NCBI RefSeq assembly: GCF_012044895.1 | Contig: NZ_CP050695.1 | Coordinates: forward strand, 2,758,501-2,822,500 | DNA: 64,000 nucleotides | Origin: Aquisalimonas sp. 2447 | GTDB taxonomy: Bacteria > Pseudomonadota > Gammaproteobacteria > Nitrococcales > Aquisalimonadaceae | Reading direction: 5' to 3' | Part shown: piece after piece, positions 41,142-53,188 of the stretch | How the letters are laid out: each line of letters opens with the position of its first letter | Numbering within the stretch: position 1 is the stretch's first letter | The notes under the pieces: model-generated | The model's input: the letters and a program-made list of their open reading frames with translations, nothing else | Databases searched by the model: none | What the model was told of the DNA's origin: nothing | Program-made: the position numbers and the translations under genes

Positions 41142-43443
41142 CGAACCACCTTTGCAGAAGGCCGCCACCACCGCCGTTATCATCACCGCTGCGACGACCG
41201 CATTCCGTCCACTCTTCGGGGGCGTGATCCACCACATAAGGCAGTTCACGACTGCCACTGCAGGATTGATGGCTGCGCGCCCCGGTGTCCTGGTCAATCC
41301 AGAGCGGCTTCACACCCTCCGGGCGCGTCGGCTGAAACCCGCGCACAGCAGTGGCAGACAGCGCATCCGCCCATATCCCCAGTGCGCCGCTGGAACCAGT
41401 CAGCCCGATACCCGCATTGTCATCCCGGCCCAGCCACACCACACCCAGCGTGTCCCCGCTGAACCCGGCGAACCAGCTATCCCGGTAATCATTGGTAGTC
41501 CCGGTCTTCCCGGCCACCGTCATTCCCGCCGGCAGCGTTGCCCGGGCGTTCCGGCCAGTGCCCTCACGCATGACCTCGCCCAGGGCGTGGTTCAGCAGGT
41601 ACATCGGTTCCGGGTCCACCACCCGCTCGGTGGACAGGCGGTAGCGTCTCAACGGCTCACCCGCAGCATCCGTAACCGCACGAACGGAGCGCAGCGGCGT
41701 ACTGAACCCCTGGTTGGCGAATACCTGGTACATGCCGGCCACCTCCATGGGCGAGAGCTCCGCCGTTCCGAGCATGTACGACGGATAGGCGCGCCGCGGT
41801 GCGTTCTGTCCCAGGCGCCGCACGAGGCTGGTCACGGCGTTCACGCCGATTTCCTGACCCAGCCGCACGGCGGGTATGTTATACGAGTGGGCGAGCGCGT
41901 CCACCAACAGGACATCACCGCGGAACTCGCCGTCGAAATTCCGGGGTGCCCACTCGTTGCCCCGTTCGTCCTCGATGCGCAGCGGCGTGTCGTCAAGCAC
42001 GCTGCCCAACCCCCATGCCGCAGGTCGCTCCAACGCTGCCAGGTACACGGCGGGCTTGATCAGCGAGCCGATGGGGCGCCGGGCATCCAGTGCGCGGTTG
42101 AACCCGGCGAAACCCGGGTCCCTGCCCCCCACCAGCGCGGACACCTCGCCGGCATCGAGATCCAGCATGACCACCGCCGCCTCCAGGGCGTCGCCACTGC
42201 GGTCCAGACGGTGGGTTACCGCCTCCTCCGCGGCATGCTGGACAGTGGGTGCCAGCGTCGAGAACACCCGCAGGCCCTCGCTCTGTAGGTCCTCCCGGCG
42301 GTAATCCCGTTGCAGGTGGCGCTGCACCAGATCCATGAATGCCGGGTAGTCGTGCCGGGGCTGGCGGCGCTGCTCCAGGACATCCAGCGGCCGCTGCCGG
42401 GCGGTGCGGGCGACGTCTGCTTCGATCACACCGGTATCGGCCATGACCCCCAGAACCAGATTCCGCCGCTGCCGGGCACGCTCGGGGTTGCGACGCGGAT
42501 TGTAATAGCTCGGCCCCTTGATCATGGCCACCAGCAGCGCCTGCTGATCGATGCGCAAGGCGTCCAGCGGCTCGCCGAAGAAGTACTGCGCGGCCAGGCC
42601 GAAACCGTGCACGGAGCGGTCGCCGTCCTGGGCGATGAAGACCTCGTTCAGGTAGGTCTCCAGAATGTCGCGCTTGTCGTAGCGCAGTTCCAGCAGCACC
42701 GCCATGATGGCTTCGTTGACCTTGCGGGTGAAGGTCTGCTCGCCGGTGAGGAAAAGATTCTTGACCAGTTGCTGGGTGAGGGTGCTGCCACCCTGGACGA
42801 TGCGCCCCGCACGGATATTGGCCATGGCGGCCCGGGCGATCCCCGACGGCGAGACGCCGAAGTGGCGGTGAAAGCGGCGATCCTCCACCGCCAGCAACGC
42901 ACCGATCAGTGACACCGGAACGTCATCCAGCTGTACCAGAAGCCGGTCTTCCCGGCGGGTCGGGGCGATGGCACCAATGGTGGCCGGATCCAGCCGTGCG
43001 AGGTCCACTGGCTCGCCGGAATCCGGATCCCGCAGGGACTGCAGACGCCCGTCAGCAAAACGCAGCGCCAGAGTGCGAGCAGGCTCCCTACCGTCCCAGT
43101 ACCCGAACGCCCGGGTGGTGAGCCGGAGGCGATCTCCGTCCTGCGCCCAGGTGCCGGGGCGCTGACCGCCGGCTGCAGGACGGTAGCCGGCGGCATCCAG
43201 CTCCGCCAGCAGCCCGTCCCGGGAAAGCGCCAACCCCGGATACAACTCCAGCGGTCGTGCATAGACCGTCGCGGGCACCGACCAGCGCTTGCCTTCAAAC
43301 TGGCTGCGTACCTGGTAGTCCAACCAGGCGACATAGCCCCCTGCCGCCACCAGCACCAGCCATAGACCGCCGACCAACCATGATCGCAAAGGGTTGCGGC
43401 GCCGGGAGCGGGACCGGGATTGTCTGGCGGGCTTGCGCGGCAT
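41134..43443 (-). CDS. mrcB: Penicillin-binding protein 1B
   Basis: The 769-residue bifunctional enzyme polymerises and cross-links peptidoglycan. It has a short basic cytoplasmic N-terminus, one membrane helix, a UB2H-like domain, and the glycosyltransferase with catalytic Glu in LAVEDRRFHRHFG and motif GGSTLTQQLVKNLFL. The transpeptidase has SXXK (GSLIK), SYN and KTGTTND. The C-terminus is Gly- and Asp-rich. It is the first gene of a run with the TPR lipoprotein and helicase. Confidence 0.95.
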   Translation of the reverse strand: MPRKPARQSRSRSRRRNPLRSWLVGGLWLVLVAAGGYVAWLDYQVRSQFEGKRWSVPATVYARPLELYPGLALSRDGLLAELDAAGYRPAAGGQRPGTWAQDGDRLRLTTRAFGYWDGREPARTLALRFADGRLQSLRDPDSGEPVDLARLDPATIGAIAPTRREDRLLVQLDDVPVSLIGALLAVEDRRFHRHFGVSPSGIARAAMANIRAGRIVQGGSTLTQQLVKNLFLTGEQTFTRKVNEAIMAVLLELRYDKRDILETYLNEVFIAQDGDRSVHGFGLAAQYFFGEPLDALRIDQQALLVAMIKGPSYYNPRRNPERARQRRNLVLGVMADTGVIEADVARTARQRPLDVLEQRRQPRHDYPAFMDLVQRHLQRDYRREDLQSEGLRVFSTLAPTVQHAAEEAVTHRLDRSGDALEAAVVMLDLDAGEVSALVGGRDPGFAGFNRALDARRPIGSLIKPAVYLAALERPAAWGLGSVLDDTPLRIEDERGNEWAPRNFDGEFRGDVLLVDALAHSYNIPAVRLGQEIGVNAVTSLVRRLGQNAPRRAYPSYMLGTAELSPMEVAGMYQVFANQGFSTPLRSVRAVTDAAGEPLRRYRLSTERVVDPEPMYLLNHALGEVMREGTGRNARATLPAGMTVAGKTGTTNDYRDSWFAGFSGDTLGVVWLGRDDNAGIGLTGSSGALGIWADALSATAVRGFQPTRPEGVKPLWIDQDTGARSHQSCSGSRELPYVVDHAPEEWTECGRRSGDDNGGGGGLLQRWFGD

Positions 43444-43526
43444 CGGGCGTTTGCTGGATCCGTGTCAGTCGATAATGGTGCCGGGGCATGGCGCGGGTCA
43501 GCGCGCCGGAATGGCGGGACAGGACG

Positions 43527-44045
43527 CTAGCGCGGGCGCCGGGTCATGGCGAGAGTCCACAGGCCCAGAAGCACGTACGCTCCCAGCGTCCATCCCGGCA
43601 GAGTAACGCCCAGCACAGCATGCACTTCAGCGCATTCTCCGGATCCCGCCAGCACCATGGGCACGGTCTCAAGGAACCCAAAGGCGTCGACCATGTAATC
43701 GAGCCCGGGGCCACATGCCGGGACATCCTCCGGCGGCAGGCTCTGCAGCCAGAGATGACGCGCCGCGACCGCCACACCGGAAGCCACCACCAGGGTGTTC
43801 AACCCCGCGTACACGAAACGCCCCCAACCGGGGCTGCCGTGAAGAAAGCCCACCAGGGCGACCAGAGCCATACCCACAAACACGAGCCGCTGCACCATGC
43901 ATAGCGGACAGGGCTCCATTCCCGCCACCCACTCAAGCCCGTACGCCCCCGCCAGGATCAGCAGGCAGGCCAGCAGGACCACACCGTGACCAAAGCGCTG
44001 GCGCTGGCGCATACGGGTCTCACTTGTCGCAAACATGGAACGCAT
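43527..44045 (-). CDS. dsbB: Disulfide bond formation protein B
   Basis: The 172-residue membrane protein re-oxidises DsbA and passes electrons to quinone. Four membrane helices and both redox Cys pairs are visible: MEPCPLCMVQR in the first periplasmic loop, and ACGPGLDYM with GSGECAE in the second. Length matches E. coli DsbB. Several ATGs are possible (44045, 44036, and one a few codons later); 44045 is shown. The long frame to 44177 is not part of it. Confidence 0.93.
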   Translation of the reverse strand: MRSMFATSETRMRQRQRFGHGVVLLACLLILAGAYGLEWVAGMEPCPLCMVQRLVFVGMALVALVGFLHGSPGWGRFVYAGLNTLVVASGVAVAARHLWLQSLPPEDVPACGPGLDYMVDAFGFLETVPMVLAGSGECAEVHAVLGVTLPGWTLGAYVLLGLWTLAMTRRPR

Positions 44046-44197
44046 GGTCGTCACTTCGGCGGCGCATTCGGCGCATAGCGTAACAGACGCACCGCCCCGC
44101 AAAAGCGGGCACGTTCCACAAGGATGATTTTGCGACGCGCGGTACGCCGTGGTCGAGTTGACACCGCACGGCGACAACCAGGCTGTGACGAAACTCT

Positions 44198-44223
44198 CAA
44201 GGTTTCGCCGGCAACGCCGTTAC
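44198..44223 (+). promoter_or_regulatory. Candidate sigma-28 (FliA) promoter of chemoreceptor gene
   Basis: CAAGGTTT, ten bases, then GCCGTTAC resembles the flagellar sigma-28 consensus TAAAGTTT-N11-GCCGATAA, matching 6 of 8 at each box. It lies 57 bases before the chemoreceptor start, a suitable distance. The match is moderate only. Confidence 0.35.
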
Positions 44224-44279
44224 TGTAATGAGGAAGCGGCGCAGACCGCAGGACATACCCGATCAGCGAGGAGCGAACA

Positions 44280-46568
44280 ATGCACCTGCCCGTGTTTGGC
44301 AGAGGTCCCAGGGAGCGAAAGGATCAGGAACAACCGGCAGGGATGGTAAACGCGGACCTTCTGAGTCGCGTCGCATCGCACACTGATGGTCTCCAGGACA
44401 CCGTGCGCCGTGTTCAGGAGGACCTTCAGGCGGTCAGCGCCCGGGTGGAGCAGGAAACCGAAGCCTTCCGGGCCTTGCTCGGGCACGGCGAACAACTCGT
44501 CGGCACCAACGAGACCACCGAGTCGGCGGCGGGAAGCGCAGGCGGGGCGGCTCGCCGCGCCAGCGGCGCCGTCAGCGACTCCAACCGGACCCTCGGCCGC
44601 TCCCTGGACGACATCGCCGCGCTCACGGACACCGTCACCGCCACGGAACAGCAAATGGCGGAACTGGAGTCGGCGCTGGACGGTGTTGACGGTGCCGCCG
44701 AGACCATCGCCACCATTGCCAAGCAGACTAACCTGTTGGCCCTGAATGCCACCATCGAGGCCACCCGCGCCGGTGGCCAGGGGCGGGGATTCGCCGTGGT
44801 GGCCGAACACGTGAAGGTCCTGGCCAAGCAGGCCGGCGATGCCACCGATGACATTGGCGGCATCCTCGACGAGCTGCGGGAGCAAGCGCGCCACCTGATC
44901 TCCGCGGCCAGCGAGTGCAGCAGTATCACCACCACCGTTCGCAGTGGCACCGACACCATGCAGACACTGCTGAACACGGTGGCCGGCGACGTGACCCGGG
45001 TGGAGGAGACCTACTCGGAGGTCAACGGTTCCGTGGAAGCCATCGACCGGCAATGCCGCCAAGTGGTCGAGGGTCTGCAGGGCATGGCCGGAGACGTGAC
45101 CACCGCCCGGGAAGCACTCACGGGAGCAAGAGACCGGGCCGGTGACCTCCAGGGGACTGTCACCCAGCTGAGCACCGCCCGCGCCGGTGACACCGGCATG
45201 GAGGAAGCCGTGCAGCAAACGGCGGCGGCCACCGGCGAGCTGGCGGTCCATGTTTCGGACATCGCCGGCGATGCGGCCCGAGTCCAGGAGCGGGTTCACA
45301 ACGAAACCCAGGTTCTGCAGGAGCTGGGCGGCAGGACTGCGGAACTCGCCGGCGCCACCCAGCAGGTCCATGCCAGCGCGGAAACGGCGCGGGAGACCGC
45401 GGACCAGGCGGTGAACGCCATCCATGAAGCCGCACCGGAAGTACGGGAAGCCGTTTCCGGCCTGCAGACCATGACCAGCCAGGTCAAGGATATGACCCAG
45501 CGTCTGGGCGCCTTCGAGGAAGCGCTTCAACGCATTCGCAAGGCATCCGGCGGTATCGCGGGAATCGCCAAGCAAACCAACCTCCTGGCAGTGAACGCCA
45601 GCATCGAAGCCGCGCGCAGCGGTAGCGCCGGCCAGGGATTCGGGGTTGTGGCAGAGCAGATCGGCACGCTGGCGGGCCAGACGGCGGAGGCAACTCAGGA
45701 TATAGAACGCACCCTCCAGGGTCTGTCCGCAAGCACCCAGGCGCTGGTTCACCGTGGCCGCGACGGCAGCCAACGTGCGGCACAGGTGGACGAGGACAGC
45801 CGCCATATCAACGGCATTCTCGACACCATGGAGGAAGCCATCGCGTCCGTACGCGACGAATCAGCACGCATACGCGATGCGGCAACGGCCATGGAAGCGA
45901 CCGGCAACCAGGTGAACAGCGGCCTGGAGGATCTGCAGCAGCAGGTGAACCACTCAGCCACGGACCTGGACAACACCAACCAGCACCTGGATGACCTCCT
46001 GCGCGCAGCCGAGACACTGCTGAACGTGTGCAACAGCACCGGCGCGGACACGACCGACCGGCCATTCATCGCGCATGCCCAGGCCGGCGCCAGGGCAATT
46101 GGCTCGGCACTGGAGCAGGCCATCGCCGAAGGCCGGCTCAGTGAGAGCGACGTCTTCGACCGGGACTACGTCCCGGTGCCGGACACCGACCCCCAGCAGT
46201 ACACCACGCGCTTCGTGGAAATTACCGACGACGTCTTTCCGCCCATCCAGGAAGGCATTCTGGAAGCCCACGAGAAGATCATTTCCTGCTGCTGCACCGA
46301 TGACCAGGGCTACATCGGCACCCACAACCTGCACACGTCGAAACCGCAGCGCCTCAACGAGCCGGACTGGAACCGGGCCAACTCCCGCCATCGCCAGATC
46401 TACGGCGATCGCGTCGGCCAGGCCGCGGCGAAGAACCGCGAGCCGTTCCTGTTACAGGCCTACCGGCGCAACATGGGGGAGAAGATCGTGCTGACCCGCG
46501 ACACCTCGGCGCCCATTTACGTAAACGGCCGTCACTGGGGGGCGTGCCGGGTCATCCATCTGCCGTAG
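44280..46568 (+). CDS. Soluble methyl-accepting chemotaxis protein with two signalling tips
   Basis: The 762-residue protein has no membrane helix or signal peptide. It contains two complete chemoreceptor hairpin tips: [20 protein letters not shown] at 146-165 and [20 protein letters not shown] at 429-448, each flanked by FxVVAE and helical heptads. A normal receptor has one. From about 590 a C-terminal domain ends with [20 protein letters not shown] then [15 protein letters not shown], a sensor-like extension seen at the ends of some cytoplasmic or energy-taxis receptors, preceded by a CCC cluster at 670-672. It should bind CheW/CheA at one or both tips. The ATG at 44280 has GAGGAG upstream. 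Confidence 0.9.
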   Translation: MHLPVFGRGPRERKDQEQPAGMVNADLLSRVASHTDGLQDTVRRVQEDLQAVSARVEQETEAFRALLGHGEQLVGTNETTESAAGSAGGAARRASGAVSDSNRTLGRSLDDIAALTDTVTATEQQMAELESALDGVDGAAETIATIAKQTNLLALNATIEATRAGGQGRGFAVVAEHVKVLAKQAGDATDDIGGILDELREQARHLISAASECSSITTTVRSGTDTMQTLLNTVAGDVTRVEETYSEVNGSVEAIDRQCRQVVEGLQGMAGDVTTAREALTGARDRAGDLQGTVTQLSTARAGDTGMEEAVQQTAAATGELAVHVSDIAGDAARVQERVHNETQVLQELGGRTAELAGATQQVHASAETARETADQAVNAIHEAAPEVREAVSGLQTMTSQVKDMTQRLGAFEEALQRIRKASGGIAGIAKQTNLLAVNASIEAARSGSAGQGFGVVAEQIGTLAGQTAEATQDIERTLQGLSASTQALVHRGRDGSQRAAQVDEDSRHINGILDTMEEAIASVRDESARIRDAATAMEATGNQVNSGLEDLQQQVNHSATDLDNTNQHLDDLLRAAETLLNVCNSTGADTTDRPFIAHAQAGARAIGSALEQAIAEGRLSESDVFDRDYVPVPDTDPQQYTTRFVEITDDVFPPIQEGILEAHEKIISCCCTDDQGYIGTHNLHTSKPQRLNEPDWNRANSRHRQIYGDRVGQAAAKNREPFLLQAYRRNMGEKIVLTRDTSAPIYVNGRHWGACRVIHLP

Positions 46569-46616
46569 CCAGGGAAGAGCTGCGCAACTCGCGCGCCTCC
46601 GGCCGATTCCGGCAGG

Positions 46617-47072
46617 CTACTCGACCTCAGTGCTGGCCGCGCCGTCCTCGCCGTCGCCGGCCAGTGCCGCCTCCAGCGACGCCCAGGCAAGCCGCGCACA
46701 CTTGACCCGGGAGGGAAACCGGCGCACGCCACGGAGCGGTTCCAGCCCCGCGGGGAGATCATCCTCGTCCTGACCGTTCATCACCGCACCGAACCGGGCG
46801 GCAATCGCTTTGGCCTCGTCCACGGGGCGGCCCTGAAGCGTTTCGGTCAGGAGAGATGCCGACGCGGTGGCAATGGCGCAGCTCTCGCCCTGGAAGCCGA
46901 TGGCATGGATGAACCCGTCGCGCACGTCCAGGGTCAGTTCGATGCTGTCGCCGCACAGGGGATTGTAGCCGTGGCCGCGATGGGTCGCCGGGTCCACGGC
47001 CACGTAGTTCCGCGGGTTGCGGTTGTGTTCCAGAACCACGTCCTGGTAAAGCTGGAAGAGATCGTCGGCCAT
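46617..47072 (-). CDS. sufU: Fe-S assembly protein SufU
   Basis: The 151-residue protein has the IscU/SufU fold: YNPLCGDSIEL, GESCAIATASASLL and RVKCARLAW supply the three conserved Cys, and there is the SufU-type insertion. In Gram-positive bacteria SufU is a zinc-dependent sulfur acceptor of SufS. Here it is the last gene of sufRBCDSU and starts directly after the sufS stop. A separate sufE elsewhere means two sulfur acceptors may serve SufS. Confidence 0.92.
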   Translation of the reverse strand: MADDLFQLYQDVVLEHNRNPRNYVAVDPATHRGHGYNPLCGDSIELTLDVRDGFIHAIGFQGESCAIATASASLLTETLQGRPVDEAKAIAARFGAVMNGQDEDDLPAGLEPLRGVRRFPSRVKCARLAWASLEAALAGDGEDGAASTEVE

Positions 47073-48326
47073 TCAGGCGAACAGTCGCCGGACCTTGTCG
47101 ATGGAGGCCACCAGCTGATCCACCTCCGCCCGGGTGTTGTAGACGCCGAAAGACGCCCGCGCGGTGGCCGGAACGCCATAGCGCTGCATCACCGGCTGAG
47201 CGCAGTGGTGCCCCGAACGGATGGCCACCCCGTCATTGTCCAGGATGGTGCCGATATCATGGGGATGTGCCTCGTCCATGACGAAGGACAACGCCGCCGC
47301 CTTGCGCCGGGCGTTGCCGATGATCCGCACGCCCTCCATGACACTCACCTGCTCGTGGGCATAGGCGAGCAGATCCGCCTCGTGGGCTGCGACCTTGTCC
47401 AGCCCCAGCCCCATCAGCCACTCGATGCCGGCACCCATGCCGATGACGCCGGCGATGTTCGGCGTGCCCGCCTCGAACCGCTGCGGCGGTTCGGCGAACT
47501 CCGAGCGCTCGAAGGTGACGGTCTTGATCATGTCACCGCCGCCGTGCCAAGGCGGCATGGCAGCCAGCAGATCGTACCGACCCCACAGCACCCCGACGCC
47601 GCTGGGACCATAGGTCTTGTGCCCGGAGAAGACGAAGAAATCGCAGCCCAGGGCCTGCACGTCCACCGGCATGTGGGGCGCCGACTGGGCACCGTCCACC
47701 AGCACGGGCACATCCCGGGCGTGGGCCAGTTCCACGATCTCTCCCACCGGGTTGATGGTACCCAGGGCATTGGAGACGTGGATCACGCTGACCAGCCTGG
47801 TGCGCTCGTTGATGCGTGACGCCACATCGTCCAGGTCCAGTTCGCCAGCGTCGGAGAACGGCACCACCACCAGCTTCGCGCCCGTGGCATCGCAGAGCAG
47901 TTGCCACGGCACGATGTTGGAGTGGTGCTCCATGCCGGTGATCAGGATCTCGTCGCCGGCCTTGAGCCGCGGACGCAGGAAGCTGTTGGCCACCAGGTTG
48001 ATGCCCTCGGTGGTGCCGCGGGTGAATACCACCTCGTCTTCCGAGGGGGCATTGAGGAACCGTTTCACCGTGCCACGCACCGCCTCGAAGGCGGTGGTGG
48101 AGCGTTGCGAGAGCTCATGGACGCCCCGGTGGATGTTGGCGTAATAACGGCGATAGCAGTTGCTCTCGGCGTCGATCACCACGTCGGGCTTCTGCGCCGT
48201 GGCGCCGTTGTCCAGATAGACCAGCGGCTTGCCGTTGATCTCCTGGTGCAGAATCGGGAACTGGGCGCGGATGGCCTCCACGTCCAGCGCCGACGCCATA
48301 TTCACCACCGGGTCGAGCTGACTCAT
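47073..48326 (-). CDS. sufS: Cysteine desulfurase SufS
   Basis: The 417-residue class V aminotransferase-fold enzyme takes sulfur from cysteine. The PLP lysine is in FSGHKTYGPSG and the catalytic Cys in IRSGHHCAQPVM, the group II (SufS) form. LVYLDNGATAQKP is the N-terminal signature. It starts in an ATGA-like overlap with sufD (four bases) and ends immediately before sufU. It supplies sulfur for the SufBCD scaffold. Confidence 0.95.
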   Translation of the reverse strand: MSQLDPVVNMASALDVEAIRAQFPILHQEINGKPLVYLDNGATAQKPDVVIDAESNCYRRYYANIHRGVHELSQRSTTAFEAVRGTVKRFLNAPSEDEVVFTRGTTEGINLVANSFLRPRLKAGDEILITGMEHHSNIVPWQLLCDATGAKLVVVPFSDAGELDLDDVASRINERTRLVSVIHVSNALGTINPVGEIVELAHARDVPVLVDGAQSAPHMPVDVQALGCDFFVFSGHKTYGPSGVGVLWGRYDLLAAMPPWHGGGDMIKTVTFERSEFAEPPQRFEAGTPNIAGVIGMGAGIEWLMGLGLDKVAAHEADLLAYAHEQVSVMEGVRIIGNARRKAAALSFVMDEAHPHDIGTILDNDGVAIRSGHHCAQPVMQRYGVPATARASFGVYNTRAEVDQLVASIDKVRRLFA

Positions 48327-49654
48327 AACAGTTTCCTCACCGCCTCCTCACCGGGCAGCAGCGACAGCAACGCCTCCCGCTCATACGCCTGCAGCGACGG
48401 CAGCGCCATGTTGTCCAGCATTTCGTTGGCGAACGCGAAGGTTAGCACGCCCCGGGCCTCTTCGTCGGAGACGCCGCGGGTGCGCATGTAGAACACCGCG
48501 TGCTCATCCAGCTGACCCACGGTGGACCCATGGCCACACTTGACGTCGTCGGCATAGATCTCCAGCCGCGGGTTGGAGTGGGCAATGCCCTTGGGGCTGA
48601 GCAGCAGGTTGCGGTTCTCCTGGCCCGCATCGGTCTTCTGCGCGCCCTTGGCCACCTGGATCAGGCCGTCGAACACGGATTCCGACTTGCCCTCCAGAAC
48701 CCCCTTGACCAGCTGGTCGCTGGTGCAGTGATCGGCGTTGTGGCGCACCCAGGTGTGGATGTCCGAGAACTGGCCGTGGCGCACCAGGTACAGGCCATTG
48801 AGGGTGGCGTTGGCGCCCGGACCGTCCAGGTTGACGTAGAAGTCCGTCCGCAACCGCTGCCCGCCTGCATGCACTGCATGAGCGTGCAGCTGCGAATCGC
48901 GATCGAGAGTGGTGTGGATCACCCCCAGGTGCGAGCCCTTGTCGCCCTCGCTGGCGTAATGGAACAGGTTGACCACGCTGTTGGCGTCGGCCACCACCTC
49001 GGTCACCGGGGCGGTCAGGTAGGCAGCGCCGTCGCTGCCCTCGTGCCGCTGCACGACAGTGAACTCGGAGCTGGTGGCGGCGTGGATGAGCACTCGCGGC
49101 CAGGCCGCTACGCCGGTGGACTCCGCCGTCATGACGCTGACCAGCTCCAAAGGCTGCTCAGGGGCAGCACCGCTGACCACTTCAATCACCACGCCCTGAG
49201 TCGCAAACGCGGTGTTCAGTGCCAGGAAGGGATGCGGCTCCGCGTCCGCGTGGCGCGCCAGATGCTGCTCGGCGACGCCGCCTTCTTCTTCCAGGGCCGC
49301 GGCCAGGGTGCGCACGCGCACACCGTCGGGAAGCCGCTCCAACTCAGACCGCCCGGTGTCCAGCACACCGTCCACCATGACAATGCGCACGGCATCTTCC
49401 ACCACCGCAAGATTGGCGGCGGCCTCACTGCTGAGGGTGCCTGGCGACTGGGCTGGCCGGAAGTGGTCCTGGGTGACGTTGCCCAGGCGCGTCTGCTTCC
49501 AGGCTTCTACCTTGCGCCCGGGGAAACCGGCCGCCTCGAACCGCTGCATGGCCGCTTCACGGCGCGTTGCCCACCAGGCCGGCTCCGCCGAGCGATCGCG
49601 GGCCTGGAAATCCTGCAGGTAGACACTGCTCTGCTCTGCTACAGCTTCCATCAT
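48323..49654 (-). CDS. sufD: Fe-S assembly scaffold subunit SufD
   Basis: The 443-residue SufD forms the SufBC2D complex with SufB and the ATPase SufC. SufD features are AWKQTRLGNV near the N-terminus, the beta-helix core, and the C-terminal DDVKCGHGSTVGQLDEHAVFYM then RGVSDEEARGVLTFAF. Two adjacent ATGs (49654 and 49651) are possible. It lies 23 bases after sufC and overlaps sufS by four. Confidence 0.95.
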   Translation of the reverse strand: MMEAVAEQSSVYLQDFQARDRSAEPAWWATRREAAMQRFEAAGFPGRKVEAWKQTRLGNVTQDHFRPAQSPGTLSSEAAANLAVVEDAVRIVMVDGVLDTGRSELERLPDGVRVRTLAAALEEEGGVAEQHLARHADAEPHPFLALNTAFATQGVVIEVVSGAAPEQPLELVSVMTAESTGVAAWPRVLIHAATSSEFTVVQRHEGSDGAAYLTAPVTEVVADANSVVNLFHYASEGDKGSHLGVIHTTLDRDSQLHAHAVHAGGQRLRTDFYVNLDGPGANATLNGLYLVRHGQFSDIHTWVRHNADHCTSDQLVKGVLEGKSESVFDGLIQVAKGAQKTDAGQENRNLLLSPKGIAHSNPRLEIYADDVKCGHGSTVGQLDEHAVFYMRTRGVSDEEARGVLTFAFANEMLDNMALPSLQAYEREALLSLLPGEEAVRKLL

Positions 49655-49677
49655 GTACCCCGTTGGTCGGCGTGGGC

Positions 49678-50436
<759 letters not shown>

Positions 50437-50517
50437 TGTCCAGACTCCAGATTCCTGTTGTATCCAGTCGGGCCCGACACCTCCGGGCGCCGGGCCGGTT
50501 CGATTCGTGTTGCCGGA

Positions 50518-51987
<1,470 letters not shown>

Positions 51988-52000
51988 TGACACGCTCCGC

Positions 52001-52465
52001 TCAGCTGACTGCCGTTTTGACCCGTATGTCGATGCCGCGGAGGCTGGGATGCTCCGGCGGCAGCGGTTGACTCATGTCCTTGATGCTCACGCCTTCCAGC
52101 GCCTGGTAGAAGGCTTCATTGATGCGCGCCCAGTTACTGCTCACTTCGCAGTACGGACTGTACTGGCATGCAGCACCACCGCCCTCGATACAGTCGGTGA
52201 GCGCGATGGGCCCTTCGATGGCCCGCAGCACATCGGCCAGGGAGATTTCCTCCGCCGGCCGTGCCAGACTGTACCCGCCCCTGGAGCCGCGGTGCGACGC
52301 GAGCACTTCGGAGCGCACCAGCTGCTTCAGGATCTTGCTGACGATGGCCTGCGGCAGACCGCGCTGCTCGGCAAGCCAGGCCGCGCTGAACCGATCCTCG
52401 CGCTCGGTGGCCATGAGCCCGAGGATGGCGGTTGCATAATCCGTTTCGCGGTTGATCCGTATCAT
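52001..52465 (-). CDS. Rrf2-family SUF regulator (IscR/SufR-like)
   Basis: The 154-residue winged-helix regulator leads the suf operon. The N-terminal helix-turn-helix ([19 protein letters not shown]) and the wing [12 protein letters not shown] are typical Rrf2, and three Cys in [17 protein letters not shown] are the expected [2Fe-2S] ligands, so it senses Fe-S status. It probably represses its own operon through a palindrome overlapping its translation start region. Confidence 0.93.
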   Translation of the reverse strand: MIRINRETDYATAILGLMATEREDRFSAAWLAEQRGLPQAIVSKILKQLVRSEVLASHRGSRGGYSLARPAEEISLADVLRAIEGPIALTDCIEGGGAACQYSPYCEVSSNWARINEAFYQALEGVSIKDMSQPLPPEHPSLRGIDIRVKTAVS

Positions 52466-52468
52466 GGT

Positions 52469-52481
52469 TAGACTCAGTCTA
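52469..52481. promoter_or_regulatory. Palindrome upstream of the suf regulator start
   Basis: TAGACT-C-AGTCTA is a perfect 13-base inverted repeat beginning three bases upstream of the regulator's ATG. The GACT..AGTC core recalls IscR-type half sites. Its position would let the Rrf2 protein block its own operon; it could also act in the mRNA leader. Confidence 0.5.
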
Positions 52482-52558
52482 CACTAAACAGGACCTTTTT
52501 GGTACACATTCATTATCACCCGGGCCGAGACCGGGGTGCAAAGGGGAGAGTCAACGGC

Positions 52559-53188
52559 GTGCGCGAACGGTTGTGGATCACTGCTCACCCGGGCGTGCTG
52601 ATGGCGGCAATCGCCCTGCTGGCGCTCCCCGGGGGCACCGCCCTCGCCACCCCCGGAGACTTCTGGGAAGTCCGGCAGTATTCCACCAACCTGCGTACGG
52701 GCCCCGGCACGGATCACGGCATATACACCCAGCGCGGCCGCGGCGACGTGGTCATGGAACTGCGCCGCGAGGGCGACTGGCTGAAAGTCGCCATCGACGC
52801 CGACGGCCGCTCGGCGTGGGTCCATGAGCGGCTGCTGGAGCAGATCACCGCGGAACCCGGCGAGGCGGCCCCGGCACCGAACTTCGACAATTTTACCAGC
52901 CTGTTCGACCCCCAGGATCCCGGCAACCAGTTCGGTGTGCCCGTGTATTTCCGTGAACCTGTGCATCTGGAATACGGCGTCCTGCGGGTGGATGCCCAGG
53001 ACGGCTTTCTCGAACTGGACGCCGACACCCGCGAAAGCCACCTGCACAGCCTGCTGCGTCTGTGGTCCACAGCGGACAACTCCGGTGTTCCGGTGACCGT
53101 TATCGTGCGGGACCCCAACACCGGGGAGCACCGCTACATCCGCAGCGACCTCCGCGGCGATCACGTCATCGGCGGCTCAGGCGAATAA
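52559..53188 (+). CDS. Secreted SH3b-domain protein
   Basis: The 209-residue protein has a Sec signal peptide (cleavage near TALA-TP) and a bacterial SH3 domain (about 32-85: YSTNLRTGPGTDHGIYTQ, WLKVAIDADGRSAWVHERLL). The rest is polar and of unknown fold. SH3b proteins often bind peptidoglycan. The GTG at 52559 with GGGGAG upstream gives a good signal peptide. Its 3' end overlaps the convergent SpmAB gene by 12 bases. Confidence 0.78.
   Translation: MRERLWITAHPGVLMAAIALLALPGGTALATPGDFWEVRQYSTNLRTGPGTDHGIYTQRGRGDVVMELRREGDWLKVAIDADGRSAWVHERLLEQITAEPGEAAPAPNFDNFTSLFDPQDPGNQFGVPVYFREPVHLEYGVLRVDAQDGFLELDADTRESHLHSLLRLWSTADNSGVPVTVIVRDPNTGEHRYIRSDLRGDHVIGGSGE

Noticed and set aside
44220-45806. 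Minus-strand open frame of about 530 codons opposite the chemoreceptor
   Set aside because: Antisense to the clear chemoreceptor; composition reflects its Ala/Glu-rich helices.
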